A stretch of 64,000 nucleotides of DNA from Plantago elongata. Its lineage: Eukaryota; Streptophyta; Magnoliopsida; Lamiales; Plantaginaceae. Each line of letters opens with the position of its first letter. Position 1 is the stretch's first letter. The translations under genes were made by a program, and so were the position numbers. The notes beneath the pieces were generated by a model that worked only from the letters and a program-made list of their open reading frames with translations, was not told the DNA's origin and made no database searches. Location of the stretch: the NCBI GenBank assembly GCA_036897095.1, contig JAYMSP010000054.1, positions 36,048 through 100,047 on the forward strand, in the 5' to 3' direction. Positions 42,001-54,142 of this stretch are shown one piece after another.

Positions 42001-43800
42001 CTAGACGAGTTGCTATTTATACTACTTGCGTATCTGTTATATTCTAATTATTACTTCTTATGAAACATAGAAGGATACTTAAAAATAAAAAGTTCAGAGG
42101 CCACATTTAAAATTTTTTATGTATAATTTTTAATTAAGTTATAGAGGAATATGTGACCCCTACACCTATAATGTATTAGTCAGAGCTTTATTAGTAACAT
42201 GGTACCATTTAAGAAAGGAAAAGTACTTTTCTATATAAACTCTTTAAGGAGGAGAGAACACTTTTTATATTATGATTGATCTACTAATAGAGAAGGGAAG
42301 CATGTATCTATACAATCCTATGTTACTTAATTCTTTGAGCAGGCTGTATATTATAACTTATAAGTGATCTTTATTATAAATACACTCCTGTATAGAGCAG
42401 GATGGTTTCTTTATATCCTCTTTTAAGAAGAGCACCCTATTGCTATAGATTTTATAGAGTATATTAGAGGAATCTACTTTTTTAACTATAGAATTCTATG
42501 CAACCCCCTCTCTTACTTTTTAGAAACAAATATTTCTTAAGGTATCAATAAATGTAAGCTCTTCTCTTATCTATTTGTTATATAGTACTAGAATATTTAT
42601 TCTAATATAGAGTTATCCCTAACTTCTTCTAACCTTAATAATAGCTAGATAAGACTTGTTTAACTCCTAGAAATAATATTATGTAGTTTTTTATTTGCTA
42701 CAATTATATTGAATGATTATGTACTACTAAACTATAAAGCAAGAAGAGAGCATACCCCTCTCCTTAATATAGGAGCTTATTATAAGTCATTCCTTCATTT
42801 TTTAATTATGAATATTAAAAAACTACTTACACTAATACTATCTTAACCTGTATTTCTTTACAATTTAGTAGATAACTCTAGTACTTACATATAAAGTAAA
42901 AGTACGCTTATGTTACTTTTTTGGTTCTGCTGATGACTTTGTCTAATAAGGGTGTACTTATTAATAAGGCGTTCATTATCATGATAGAAACACTCTCTTT
43001 GCTCGCTAGTTGTTAAACTAGGGAAACTTTGAAGGCATACGTGCCCATATTTTTAAGGTTATTTAACAAGCGCATATTACTGTATGACTAATTATTTAAG
43101 AAATGAATGGAGAATTGCAACGTACCTTTTCTTTTATAACTTGCGAATGAAATAAATAGAGTTACTATTTTATTACTAGAAAAGGGTAGTAAGGAGTACT
43201 GCCCTTTAAAAATACTAAGTGTCTTATTAAGTAACTTATCTAAAGAATATAAAAGTATAAGATGAAAAGAGCTGTCCTTATAAGTCATAGAGATATATAA
43301 TAAAGGTATTTACCAAAGGATTTTTAAGATATTAAGATATAAAGCACCTCTTTAGTCTTTAGTAATCTATTTGATTAAGGATGCTATACTACCCTTAATT
43401 ATATACTAAAGTATCATGCATGGGCCCCTTATAGAAGTATTACGTAAGATCTCTTAAGTCTCTCTTTACGCGTAGTTTTCCTCTATAGTAATTAAGTATT
43501 TTTAAAATAAAGAGAGAAAAGGCGTTGTAGTCAAGTCTTTAAGAATTAAATGAAGCAGGCCTCTTCAAGTGTACTTAACTATATAGTTATAGTACTCACC
43601 CTCCCATTAATTTATATTTTATTACGGTAAGGGTTTGCTTAGATAAATCTCTCATATAGTAACGTACAATAATATTATATAGAATTCTAAGGGGGTGTAT
43701 CTTGTACTTTATATTTCATTTTTCCTTATACAAAGAGAGGTGCTATACATATTACTTTAATAGTTAGTTTATAACTTAAGAGATGAGATTATTACTACTA
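36091..43800. other. TA-type noncoding block
   Basis: Same texture as 18-27 kb: TA-rich, TG/CA-poor, full of TAA/TAG in all frames, with short G+C tokens such as aagggagcatctta. Two frames just over 60 codons (38160-38357 and 43088-43288, both minus) are AT-driven and unrecognised. A consensus-like minus-strand promoter motif at 38187-38195 has no gene after it. Nothing else is supported here. Confidence 0.5.
38187..38195 (-). promoter_or_regulatory. CRTA-type promoter motif (cataagaga on minus strand)
   Basis: Reads TTTCACATAAGAGAAC on the minus strand, the closest match here to the extended dicot promoter form (A/T-rich, then CATAAGAGAA). It lies inside a TA-type block and is followed by no recognised gene. 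Confidence 0.25.
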
Positions 43801-46800
43801 TAGTTATGTAATGGAACTACTTGGGCCACAGTTTAGATGTCTTTATTTTTTAAATAAATCTTATGAAAATAAATTTGTCACTCATCAATCTTCTCCATTT
43901 CTATTTATGGTATCCTTCCTTAATTCTTTAAGTCTTCCTTATCCCCTCCTCTATCTAATAAAAAGAATCCTTTTTGTGTCTGGTTTTCTGCTCGGCCCTT
44001 AGCGCTTTTTGGTGAAAAAAGTAAAAGCGTTCTATTTGACTTTTGTTTTGTTATTTATATGAGCCAGTTCCTCTTTGGATTGCGTTGCTAAAGGTATTCC
44101 TTTTATAAACGCTATGTTCTAACTTATTTATACAAGACGATCGATCTCCTTAAATTTATGAAAGATAAGATTTCATTTGCTTAATTCTCATAATTTAACT
44201 ATAAATAAAATCATTGTTAATATTTATTACTTACTACATATGCATGAAAACGAGAGTGGTAATCTAGGATCATCCTAATATTTGTACAACCAAAGACAAA
44301 GAATGATTTTACTTATGTAGTTTTTTCTAACATCGAGTACTAGATTTTCCACAAACTTCAATTTAGTCTAACTGCTTGGAATGTCCCCTTTACCTTTTGC
44401 TCTAGTTGAATGAGTGCATCCTTTTTCGGTGATCTTTCTATTTATACTAGTAAATTAGAATAATGTAAGGCAACTTTCATTTTAAGTTCTTTGAATGCTA
44501 TACCTAATACTAGATGAAATATTTGCTACCAAAGAGATCGTAAATAAGTAACCTACCTAATAAATAAGGAGAAACGTACATAAAACAACGTAGTAAAAAG
44601 CTGCATATAGCACGTTGAAATGTATAGAAAGCAGCAGCTAGGGACTTTTATAATAAGTTAACAAACAAAAACAAATCCTTCTCTTGCTTGTTTGTTTTGT
44701 TGCAAACTAGAATACCCATCATACCTACCCATTAAATAGAGATTCGGACTGAAAGTAGAACCTTTCTTTAACCAGGAATTACAAAAAAATAGAAGATATG
44801 AAAAAGAATTAGTTAGAGGGATTGAATTCGACCTTAGAGGAAAATAGAGAAAAGTTAGATCCTTCCTTACCTTATACATCGAATAAAAATTTTTTGTTTG
44901 GCACGAGTTACTCATATTATTTATTACTTGCCGTACTCAACTCATTTTGTTTGATTGTAAGAACTACGACATCTCTTCACTTTGTCAATCGTGTTAGAAA
45001 AGTTCACCCCCCCGGCAGTCAATCATTTTTCTATCATTCCTCATTGGAAATAGAACTTCCTCTATTCTGTTACTATTTCACTATACTCAGCTATCTCCAA
45101 AATGTGACCTACAACGTCTATAGCATCTTTTTCCTACTCACATCTAAAGGCAACCCTCTACTCCGAAAAGTATTTAGTCTTGATCCGTTTCCTGCGTAAA
45201 TAACTAATAGAATTTTTATTCTCTTCTAAAGGAACTTATGAAAAATGCAAAATAAACGCGAACATTGTTTATAATTCGAAAGAATTTGTTTGGACTTGAA
45301 AAGGACTTTGGTTGCCAAATAGAACAAGTAATCGCTACCTCGAGTTCTAGAAAGAAATTAGGCTATAATTCCCTTTGTCTATTATAGACTGTAGAACCTA
45401 AAATATATTTATCTTGTGCGTTACAATAGAAAATTTTCAAAGGATCTAAGGAGAAGTAATCCAAAACTACCAAAATATCAAAAACTATGTAGAGAAAAGA
45501 ACGAACATATCCTTTTTTCATAAGTCGACTTACTAAACTTACTTACTACTAGCTCTTAGTCTATTATATACCGTGTATCTTCTTTATCCTTCCTTGGTAT
45601 TTTTATGTCTTCCCTGTTAAACCGTAAACGGCGTTGCACCAACGAAATACTAAAAATAATGTATGCAAATGAAATGCGATTAAAAAAAAGAGATTATTTA
45701 CAACCTTGTCTTGTACTGTCAATTTATTTATAAATTACTACATGATATGCTCTCTCTTAAGATCGGTTCTCTATACCTTTTTATTAGATGCAAAAACAAT
45801 AAGAAATTTGGTTTTGGCAAGGGCAAAGTGGAACAAAACAAGTCCCCTAATGGAGGTTAAATAGCCGACAAATAGCTGATACTAAAAAATTCTACCACTA
45901 TAAGTATAAGCACTATTAAAGTAGAGTAACAGTAATAAAGATTTTATAACGTTTCGTTGTTTTTGGATCTATTTACCTCCTTCTTTCTTGGTTTTATTCT
46001 AGCCTTTCCAGAGCCCTTTCTCTGTGTTGAGTCACGCTCTTTCTTCCAATTTTATAAAATTTTCTAACTTAAATATAACCACTGATTACGATTATCAAAT
46101 AAGATTATACTCTAAAAAGGTTTCCTCTATGACTGACATCTGGGACAACTCTCTGCACGCACAACAAAAGATTATAGCAAGGAATTGAATTAAAAAAGAG
46201 AATAGAAAATAACTTCTATGTATCCATCCTGACACAAACAAAACGAGAAGTCATTAATAGCTATATTAACCCAAATAGAAGAAAAAGTATCTAATTCCAA
46301 ACTTCGTGTTAAAACAAGCAACTCCTTCTAGAATTCCCAAACAACGTAAAGTAGAGAATCCTGTATGAATGAATCTAAAAAGATATGTGTTATGAAGATC
46401 ACAAGGCTTAGTAGAAGAAATCAACCCCTATTCTTATTTATATATAATATATTGTCCTGTCCATATGTAGATGTAGTCCTGGCTAGGATAAGACAACGAT
46501 ATGAACGAATTGATAAATAGAATTAGAAAGGGGAGTTCAAAGGAAGACTAAATATACTTGCTATAAGATTGGTTGAGATATAAATAGAAAATCTAAAGGT
46601 ACGCGCAAAAAGAAAATAACGAGAGAATGAATGTAATAATAAGCCTTTAGTATCGAATAGTATATTAGTAATAAACCAAGAACAGACAAATGATAATACG
46701 CTTTCCTCCCTATTTTATTTCTTGCAATTCACAGATATATAAATACATATATAAGGCTTAGTCCTTTTTTTTACTTCTCTCTTTTCCATAGTAGACGTAA

Positions 46801-48160
46801 TGTATGAAGGATACCTTGTTGTTTTGGCTTCTGCGGCAACTTCACAATGTTTTCTTTACTCATTTTCAACAAAGTGGACACTTACAAGTATGTATTGTAT
46901 GTACATTATTTCTATTTTCTTTCAACCAATTCAACTAAGAAAGCTATTTTATTTTAGATATAGTCATATACGTATCTAGCCAAAGCAACTAACTACCCGC
47001 CTAAAGAAAGACTTCTTCTTTTTTCAAATTTTCCAACTAAAGCAATGGTTCTGATAATTTCTAATGATATATACCTAAAATCGAAAAGTAAGAAAATTTA
47101 GACATGGTTTTTAAGCAATTTGTAGTAGATTCTTTTGACACATTAATTGTGCTGGGATCTGGATACATTTTAAAGATTTGTACACGCGCAGATTCGGAAA
47201 TGGCTAATTGATAACTACTAATAAATTAGGACTAAGATAAAATAATAAAAAATTATCCAACCTAAGTTTTTTCGCTCAGTTTCGATTTTTATAGAGTATT
47301 ATTCTCTTCTTATCTCTAGAATACCCTTTCATTTTTCTTTTTATTCCTCCTAATAAAGAATGAATTATATGCAACTTTACTATTAAAGCTGCCCTTCCTA
47401 ATCCTCCAGGATGAATTATAGGACGTCCTATGCTATATCTCTTTTTTCATGACTCTAAGAAAACTTCTTTTTTTTATATCCAAACCTTGTGTGAGTTATC
47501 TGTAGATGATTGAGACAAATTGCCAAAAAAGAAAACGATCCTTATTTTTAATTATTTATGTACGACGCATACCTTAGCCGTACTTTATGTATTTTGTATA
47601 TATATATGCATGTTATAACAACACAAAAACACGATAAAGGTTTCCAACTTCCTGTTGACAGAGACTCATAACTAGGGAATCTGGCCCTTAACGCCACATT
47701 TGAGTCTTTTTATTTAATTTGAGCTCAAATTGAGCAAAAATGTACTAATAAGTATATATTATATATATAAAATGAATAAATACTATCCTGGTAGGTATTG
47801 ATACGTAACTTTGCAAATGGAGAGTGCGTCCTATAAAAAAAAGAAGAGTCCTTCACTATACGTAGACCTGGAAAGGATGGATTAAGGATAATTTGTAATG
47901 AATTATTTTCACGTTCAAATATCTTTCATAGACATTGATATACCGGCAGCGGAGTGTCATAGGCCCAACAAAATCAAAACAAAGTGAAATGCCCACAAAT
48001 TACTTATTCCCAAAGCGAGCATTCTATTTTACAATAATGTAAATGGAAAAGTTGAGATACACATATTTGGCACTCTGCTCTGTACCGATTAAACTTTTTT
48101 GACGACATGGCTTGTTATAAGAAAGTAGAAAGCAGTCTTTCCCAAATTATTACTTACTTT
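43801..48160. other. Gene-free ordinary-texture AT-rich block
   Basis: Normal TG/CA content resumes near 43.80 kb. The longest frame, 125 codons at 44822-45199 (+), begins with TTG, contains no ATG codon at all and overlaps an 85-codon frame on the other strand (44658-44915). It is hydrophobic and serine/tyrosine/leucine-rich and matches no mitochondrial protein I know, so I do not call it a gene. No RNA gene or repeat family is evident. Confidence 0.5.
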
Positions 48161-51100
48161 ATAAATATATTTTCGTATGATATCTTGGTACATAACTATA
48201 TTATGATATGTATTTTTTATTTTATAAAATAAGTAACAATAAAAAGATATATATTTTTATATTGTTAAGTTGCTTACTTAACACTACTTATTAAAAGTAT
48301 ATTAAGATCTTTATATTTAAGCCCTTTTTTATTATTATTACTAGATTATTTAAAAGGCGGTTAAGAGAGCCTTGCACTTCCCCCTTTCATGTTATAAGAA
48401 CTCTAATGAGTATACTTTAAAATACTTGCTCTTAGTACGTAAGGGAAAGGTTCCTTAATAAATAATAGTCTTATACAAATACAAAGAGAAAAGGTTCCTT
48501 TACCCTTAAATAACTATTGTAACTTAATAGGGAGTTATTAACCTATAGAGTGCTTTTAAATACAGTAGTAAATCTCTCCTAACTAGTTAGGGCACCTTTC
48601 TACGTAAGAAGAAGTCCTTATACTTTTCTAGCAATTTAATAGTATTTAAGGGATCTATATACATAATGTCTACTAATACTCTGCTATATAATATAGGATT
48701 ACGTAACTTCAACTAGTATAAGAGGGCATAAAGTGTTTAGAAAGAGTATCATTTCCTTTATTAAAGTACTTATATGATCTAAAAAAATATATATGTGTTA
48801 CATCTTTTATAAATTAGTGCATTTAGTGTATAACTATTATATCATTATATCATAAATAACTCTTTAATAAAAAAATAAAAGACAAATAAAGGCGTAACTC
48901 TAAGATACATCAATAAGATATTCTCCCAAGAAAGTATTGCTTAAATATAAAATAAATGCCTTGAGAAAAGAGGCAGTGCATTCATTCTAATCTAGTAACT
49001 ACTAGCATATACTTATATATTATATAGCATGCTCCTTAAGATAAAAGGGATAAGCCTTGTCTTTTAGAACTTTCTATATTATAAAGAAAATATTTCTCTC
49101 TATAGTAACAAGAAGATACTACCTATTTTACTTTAAGCCTAAATTATAAAAAAGTATAAGAGTACTCTACAGCGTTATTATTATTAGAGATTATACTTAA
49201 CTTATAAGGTACGCTTTACTTAAATTACTTGGGTATATATTTATTTATTCTAGTAAACCCTATTTGGCAAGTCTTTTCTGCAGCAAAAGGTAAGGGGTTT
49301 TTTGTATTCTAGCTATTCATAAGAGTTAACTCTATACGCTCTACTAGCCCGAGTAAAGTATTTATAAAGCGGCTATCTCTCTGTTATAGTAGTGTCGTAT
49401 AAATATGATAGGATACTTCTATTTGTTCTATTAGAATAGCGGGTACTTTTCTTAACAAAAGGTAAATAGTTTCTTCCTTAGTAAATAAAAATGGTATATT
49501 ACATTACCAAGGTGTGTATTTATATAAGTATGTGCTTAATCTTGTATGTATATGTGAAATGGTTTAGATATTAGGCTAGTATAGAGCTCTTTCTTTAATC
49601 AAAGGCTACAATATTTAAACAACACTAGCAAGTAATTATTCTATAAAGATATTTTCTCCTTTCTATATTATGGGGTTCCCTTTATAATGATATGTATTTA
49701 AATTAAATAGTAACTTGCCCTAGAGTATCCAGTATAGCATACCTATTAAATGAGAAGTATTTCCTTCAGCGTTCCCTTATCTAAAAGAATTCTCAGCCTA
49801 TTCTATACACGCCTGTTATATACACTTAATTATTATGAAAAATATTAAAAAATCGAAGGGATAAATACCTAACTAACACTAAAAATAAGGATGTTCACCA
49901 GCCGCTCTAAACCTTCTACCTTTTTAAAAATTCCTTATAGATAGATTTAATTGTGCATTTATATTATTTATACAATTAATTTAATTAAAAGGTGTTACAG
50001 GTCCTAAGCTTAGTGCAGGTGCTACCTTAAAAACTAATCTAAAGCATACATATCATGTCTTTTTGTGAGCTCTTACCTAATAATACCTTGTTAAATACCT
50101 AAGAGATTCTATGGCAAGAAGTCTACTACTTTTTTTTTAATAATAAAGCTATTTTAGTTTTTCTATACCTACTTATATTCTTATATTATAGTTGTTAGAC
50201 TTATTTAGTAACTAAGAAAGCAAGCTTCTCTAGTATATCATTAAAGTAGAGTCCTATGTATTATTTAACTAGTAAGAGTACCCCTACACTTTAAGAGCAT
50301 TAACCTAAGTTTTCTATTAATACATAGTGATAACTTGAGAGTATCCCCTAATAACTATTACTTGAATTATAGGTTACAAAGGAAAGATTCCTAAATTTGA
50401 GAATTAATAATAATAAGACTTTAATCATGACATAGTATACTCGCTTTTTCATAGCACATATTAGAATGATGCATTAACTTTAACTTAAAGAGCAATTATT
50501 TCTTCTAGACTATAGAGGGCAACTAGCGTACTATATAAATTAAATATATATATAGCTTACCTTAAAAGTAGATTCCCTAATCCCAAATCTATTAGAGGTC
50601 TCTTACTACTGCTTTTAGATTAAGTAAGTAGCACATTTAAGGAGGCTCTTAGAGTTGTCCTCCTCTAGTATTTTAGATATTTTTATAAAGAGAGGATTTA
50701 TAAGTAGAGAGTTTATGTTATCCTTTTCTTTTGCTTAAGAAGATACTTATTTCTTAATTATTTATATTTTAACTCATATTATATCTTGCTTTTATAGATT
50801 CATTGTAAAATATATTTGTACTAAAAGGCTTGATTAGAGACTATATAATATAAGGTATTCAAATATATAATATAGTTCGTAAGGGGGTAATAGAAAGTTT
50901 CCCTAGTAATCCTTTTTAACTTTTAACTAATTTTTTATAGTTAAGTAAGAAAATCTAGCTCTATATTTATAAAAAGTGTACACTATAGTCTTAAGTGATC
51001 ATAACAAAAGTAAGTTAATATAAAGTACCTAGTCTTATTTTTCTTATTTTAAAGAATTCCTTAATATGAGCCTACTTTTTGATAGAGCTATTCCCTATTT

Positions 51101-51900
51101 CCCTTATTGTAGATTCCTATCTCTTAAAAATTTATTAACGTAAGAAAGAAGGTACCCTATATTTCCTAATAGAGAGACTTACTTGTTATTTTTTTATAAA
51201 AAAAGAAATGCCTCTTTTACTAATACATTACGATAAAGAGAGTGTATAATAAGAACTTTAGGTGTAACACAGAATTGTACAGGCATTATAAGAGAGCATG
51301 CACCTGTATTTGTATTTAATAAAAAGCTTAGAACATAAATTTCAATTAATAGCGAGGAAATAGAGTGCCCTATAGCTTATAATAGTATACCTAGCAACTT
51401 TTAATAAAGACAAGCTTATATACTTCTTGCTATGATATATTCCTAAGTACATAATCTTAATTAATCGCATTCCTTAAGATAAGATATACAAAAATATTAT
51501 AAGTTATGGAGCTATCACTCCTATACATTAATACATGCTTTTTTATTAAATATAAAAGGTTTGCTTGAATAAATGCTGCCGTAGTGGCAGAGTGAAGGAG
51601 TATTTTTTATGATATAAGTTTATATAAGAAGGCCTGGTTATGATCCTACGTATCATGCTCATCTTTATAAAAAGCGTGCTTACTCTAAGATAGGCTTGGG
51701 CTAGGCTAACGCTAGCTATTAATTAAAAGAAGAGAGCCCCTATTATGCGCCTTAAGATGTTATACACTGTAAAGAACTCTCTCGCCGCAATCCTATACCC
51801 TTAATCAAGGGGTGTGCCCTACTTATAAATATTTAAAACTTTATAATACGCTAAGCTCTAGGTGATAGAGAAAATAACACTATACTTGATATTTAATTAG
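48161..51900. other. TA-type noncoding block abutting the nad5 island
   Basis: TA-type texture with no open frame of 60 codons from 45,200 to 52,178. It stops at about 51.90 kb, where the G+C-richer DNA carrying the 3' side of the nad5 exon 2 transcript begins. Small near-repeats such as attatatc twice near 48,840 are present. No gene seen. Confidence 0.5.
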
Positions 51901-51949
51901 ATTTGAACTACACACTACAGTATCCCTTCTTTTTGTACTAAACGCAGCA

Positions 51950-52696
51950 CTCATCAGCTAGCACATTCACGAATAAACAGGGGAAGGTTTCGCTCTAGTA
52001 CCCTGCCTTATCTAGGGAGGTACAATTTCTTTGTGCAAGGACCCTGCGGTACCCTAAGTGCACGGAATCAACATGTATCTGTTAGTTGCGCAAGCTAGAT
52101 GTCCCGGATCCCAGGCTTCGGATTATTCCCTATTCTTAACTTTCTCTTATTTTTTCTGTCTCTAAGTCTGCCTTACCGCTATTCATTAACGTCGCTTCTT
52201 AGAGAATCCTTTGCCTTATAATGGACTCCTACGATCCCTTCAGCTTCTTTCTTGCTCTGTTTCGGGTGTATTCTTGGATAGTGATAGAGGCACTCAGGTG
52301 CAAGATGTACTCTGTAATCAGGCCTCGATTTGCTGCTTCTTACACGAAGCAGCCTCCCAGCCTTATATTTGCCCACGCCAAAAGCGAACTTTATTAAGTT
52401 GTTCCTTTCCCTTCACTGCAGGATGCTTGTCTGTATGTTATGCACGACCACCAGAGCTTGCACTTGTTGATTGCATTCACCCGTGCCTCTTTCCTCGTGT
52501 CTTGTCTGCTCATCTTCTCATGTAAAAGCCCGAGAGTCAGCATCAGTGCCGGCGAGGACTTCACTCGCATCCAATACCCAATTCTTGCCTTATGTATACA
52601 GCGCATTTTGCAGAGATTTAAGTGTCTTCGCTCGCGCTAAGTAAAAGCAAGAGCCATACCATCTTCTTCGCGACTTTATGGACTAACAGCTCGCAC
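51950..52696 (-). other. 5' half of trans-spliced group II intron (nad5 intron 2, nad5i1455)
   Basis: The sequence just after nad5 Lys482 begins GTGCGAGCTGTTAGTCC, matching the GUGYG 5' end of group II introns and lying at the position of the second nad5 intron. In seed plants this intron is split, so exon 2 carries only its 5' part and pairs with a separate RNA that brings exon 3. That fits the absence of exon 3, of a domain V-like hairpin and of any further nad5 exon downstream here. The G+C-richer composition continues to about 51.95 kb and then gives way abruptly to TA-type DNA; I use this as an approximate outer limit, since the true break point cannot be read directly. Two minus-strand frames inside it (52394-52606 and 52179-52376) are basic, low in hydrophobic residues and resemble nothing; I read them as chance frames in structured intron RNA, not as a maturase. 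Confidence 0.8.
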
Positions 52697-54142
52697 TTTG
52701 GCTGCGTACCCAACAAACAAACTGCCTAATGCCAGGATTAGTAATGGTATAGCCATCAGCAGCGGTGCATCATGAGATCTTCTAACATCTCTTGTAAATG
52801 AATTCGTTCGTGACAGAAATGCTAGGAGTAGTAAACGGAAGGAGTAATACGAAGTAAACAGAACTGAAATACTCCCTAGCCAGAAAGCGAAATTACCGCT
52901 AATGCTATACTTCGTATATGCCAACTCTAAAATCACATCTTTGGAATAAAATCCAGTTAGAAAAGGAAAACCAATTAATGACAAACTACCTAGAAGCATC
53001 ATCGCATACGTAAAGGGCAAGGACGCAGCGAGCCCTCCCATCTTCCGCATATCTTGTTCATCTAACATAGCATGAATCACAGAGCCTGCACTTAGGAAGA
53101 GGAGCGCCTTAAAGAAGGCGTGATTCATCAAGTGAAAGGCACTGACTGCATAGTTAGAGATCCCACATGCAAAGATCATGTACCCCAGTTGACTGCACGT
53201 CGAGTAGGCTATGACCCTTTTAAGGTCATTCTGAAGAATGCCTGTAGTTGCAGCTAGAAATGCGGTCATGGCTCCTATGAAAGTAATAAGAACTAAGGTG
53301 TTAGGCGCATATTCAAAGAGAGGGGAGCACCTTGCTATTAGAAAGACGCCTGCTGTAACCATAGTAGCTGCGTGGATAAGAGCGGATACTGGAGTAGGCC
53401 CTTCCATAGCATCTGGCAACCAAGTATGCAGTCCAATCTGTGCCGATTTGCCTACGGCTCCGATAAGAAGTAAAGTACAAATCAAAGTCATGGCGTCGAA
53501 TCTGTAGTTACAGAAGACCCATTCTTGTGTAGTGGTGTTAGCGCAGGCAAAGAGTGCAGCGAGGTCAACAGTCTGGAATAATGTAAACGCAGCTGAAATA
53601 CCGAGAGCTAGACCAAAGTCTCCTATTCGATTGACAAGCATAGCTTTGATAGCTGCTTTATCTGCTTGGAGTCGTGTAAACCAGAAGTGGATGAGTAGAT
53701 AAGAAGCGAGTCCCACACCTTCCCAACCTAGGAAGAGCTGTAATAAGTTATCTGCAGTGACTAGAAGGAGCATGAAAAAGGTGGAAATGGATAAATAGGA
53801 CATGAATCGGGAGCTGTGCGGATCCTCCGACATGTAAGATATAGAGTATAGGTGTACCAAACTACTTACGGCAGTGACGACAACTAACATGATTACTGTG
53901 AGGCTGTCGAACAAGAAGCCCCAAGCAGCATCGAACATTTCTGAAGAAATCCACGGAGTCATATTTATATAACAAACGCTCGCTCCTAGCGCGACTTCAT
54001 AGAGTGCAATGAAGGAGAGTAGAGAAGACAGCACAACACAGACGCTTGTGATAATAGCGCAACCCTCTTTTCCTAAGAAGCGTCCAAAGAGCCCTGAGGC
54101 AGCACTGCCAAATAACGGAAGAAATACTATAAGTAGATACAT
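52697..54142 (-). CDS. nad5: NADH dehydrogenase subunit 5, exons 1+2 fused (partial; trans-splicing gene)
   Basis: ND5 is an antiporter-like membrane subunit of respiratory complex I in the inner mitochondrial membrane, one of the modules that moves protons during NADH-ubiquinone oxidoreduction. The 482 residues read as successive hydrophobic segments with the family landmarks in order: LGWEG with E141, [20 protein letters not shown] with K232 and H239, [12 protein letters not shown] with H257, [18 protein letters not shown] at about 305-322, HAFFKALLF with K345, and GFYSKD at 397-402. The start is ATG, giving [10 protein letters not shown] as in plant ND5. The block is exactly 1446 nt (230 + 1216), so exon 1 joins exon 2 inside codon 77 (53913/53912) with no intron. 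It ends at Lys482, where GTGCG begins the next intron. About 190 C-terminal residues, encoded by exons 3-5 in other plants, are absent. Reading on into the intron adds VRAVSP and a TAA stop, so the 488-codon frame is not the mature product. Many residues differ from typical angiosperm ND5, which suggests fast evolution. Some usually edited positions already encode the edited residue. Confidence 0.95.

Noticed and set aside
44822-45199. 125-codon plus-strand open frame, the longest outside nad5
   Set aside because: It starts at TTG, contains no ATG, overlaps an 85-codon frame on the other strand, and its hydrophobic serine/leucine-rich product resembles no known protein. A frame this long is plausible by chance in ordinary AT-rich DNA.
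52179-52606. Two basic minus-strand frames (52179-52376, 52394-52606) inside the half-intron, possible maturase fragments
   Set aside because: Neither shows reverse-transcriptase or maturase motifs. Plant nad5 intron 2 carries no maturase frame, and structured intron RNA often contains short chance frames.
53238-53507. 89-codon plus-strand frame opposite nad5
   Set aside because: Antisense shadow of the conserved nad5 coding sequence.
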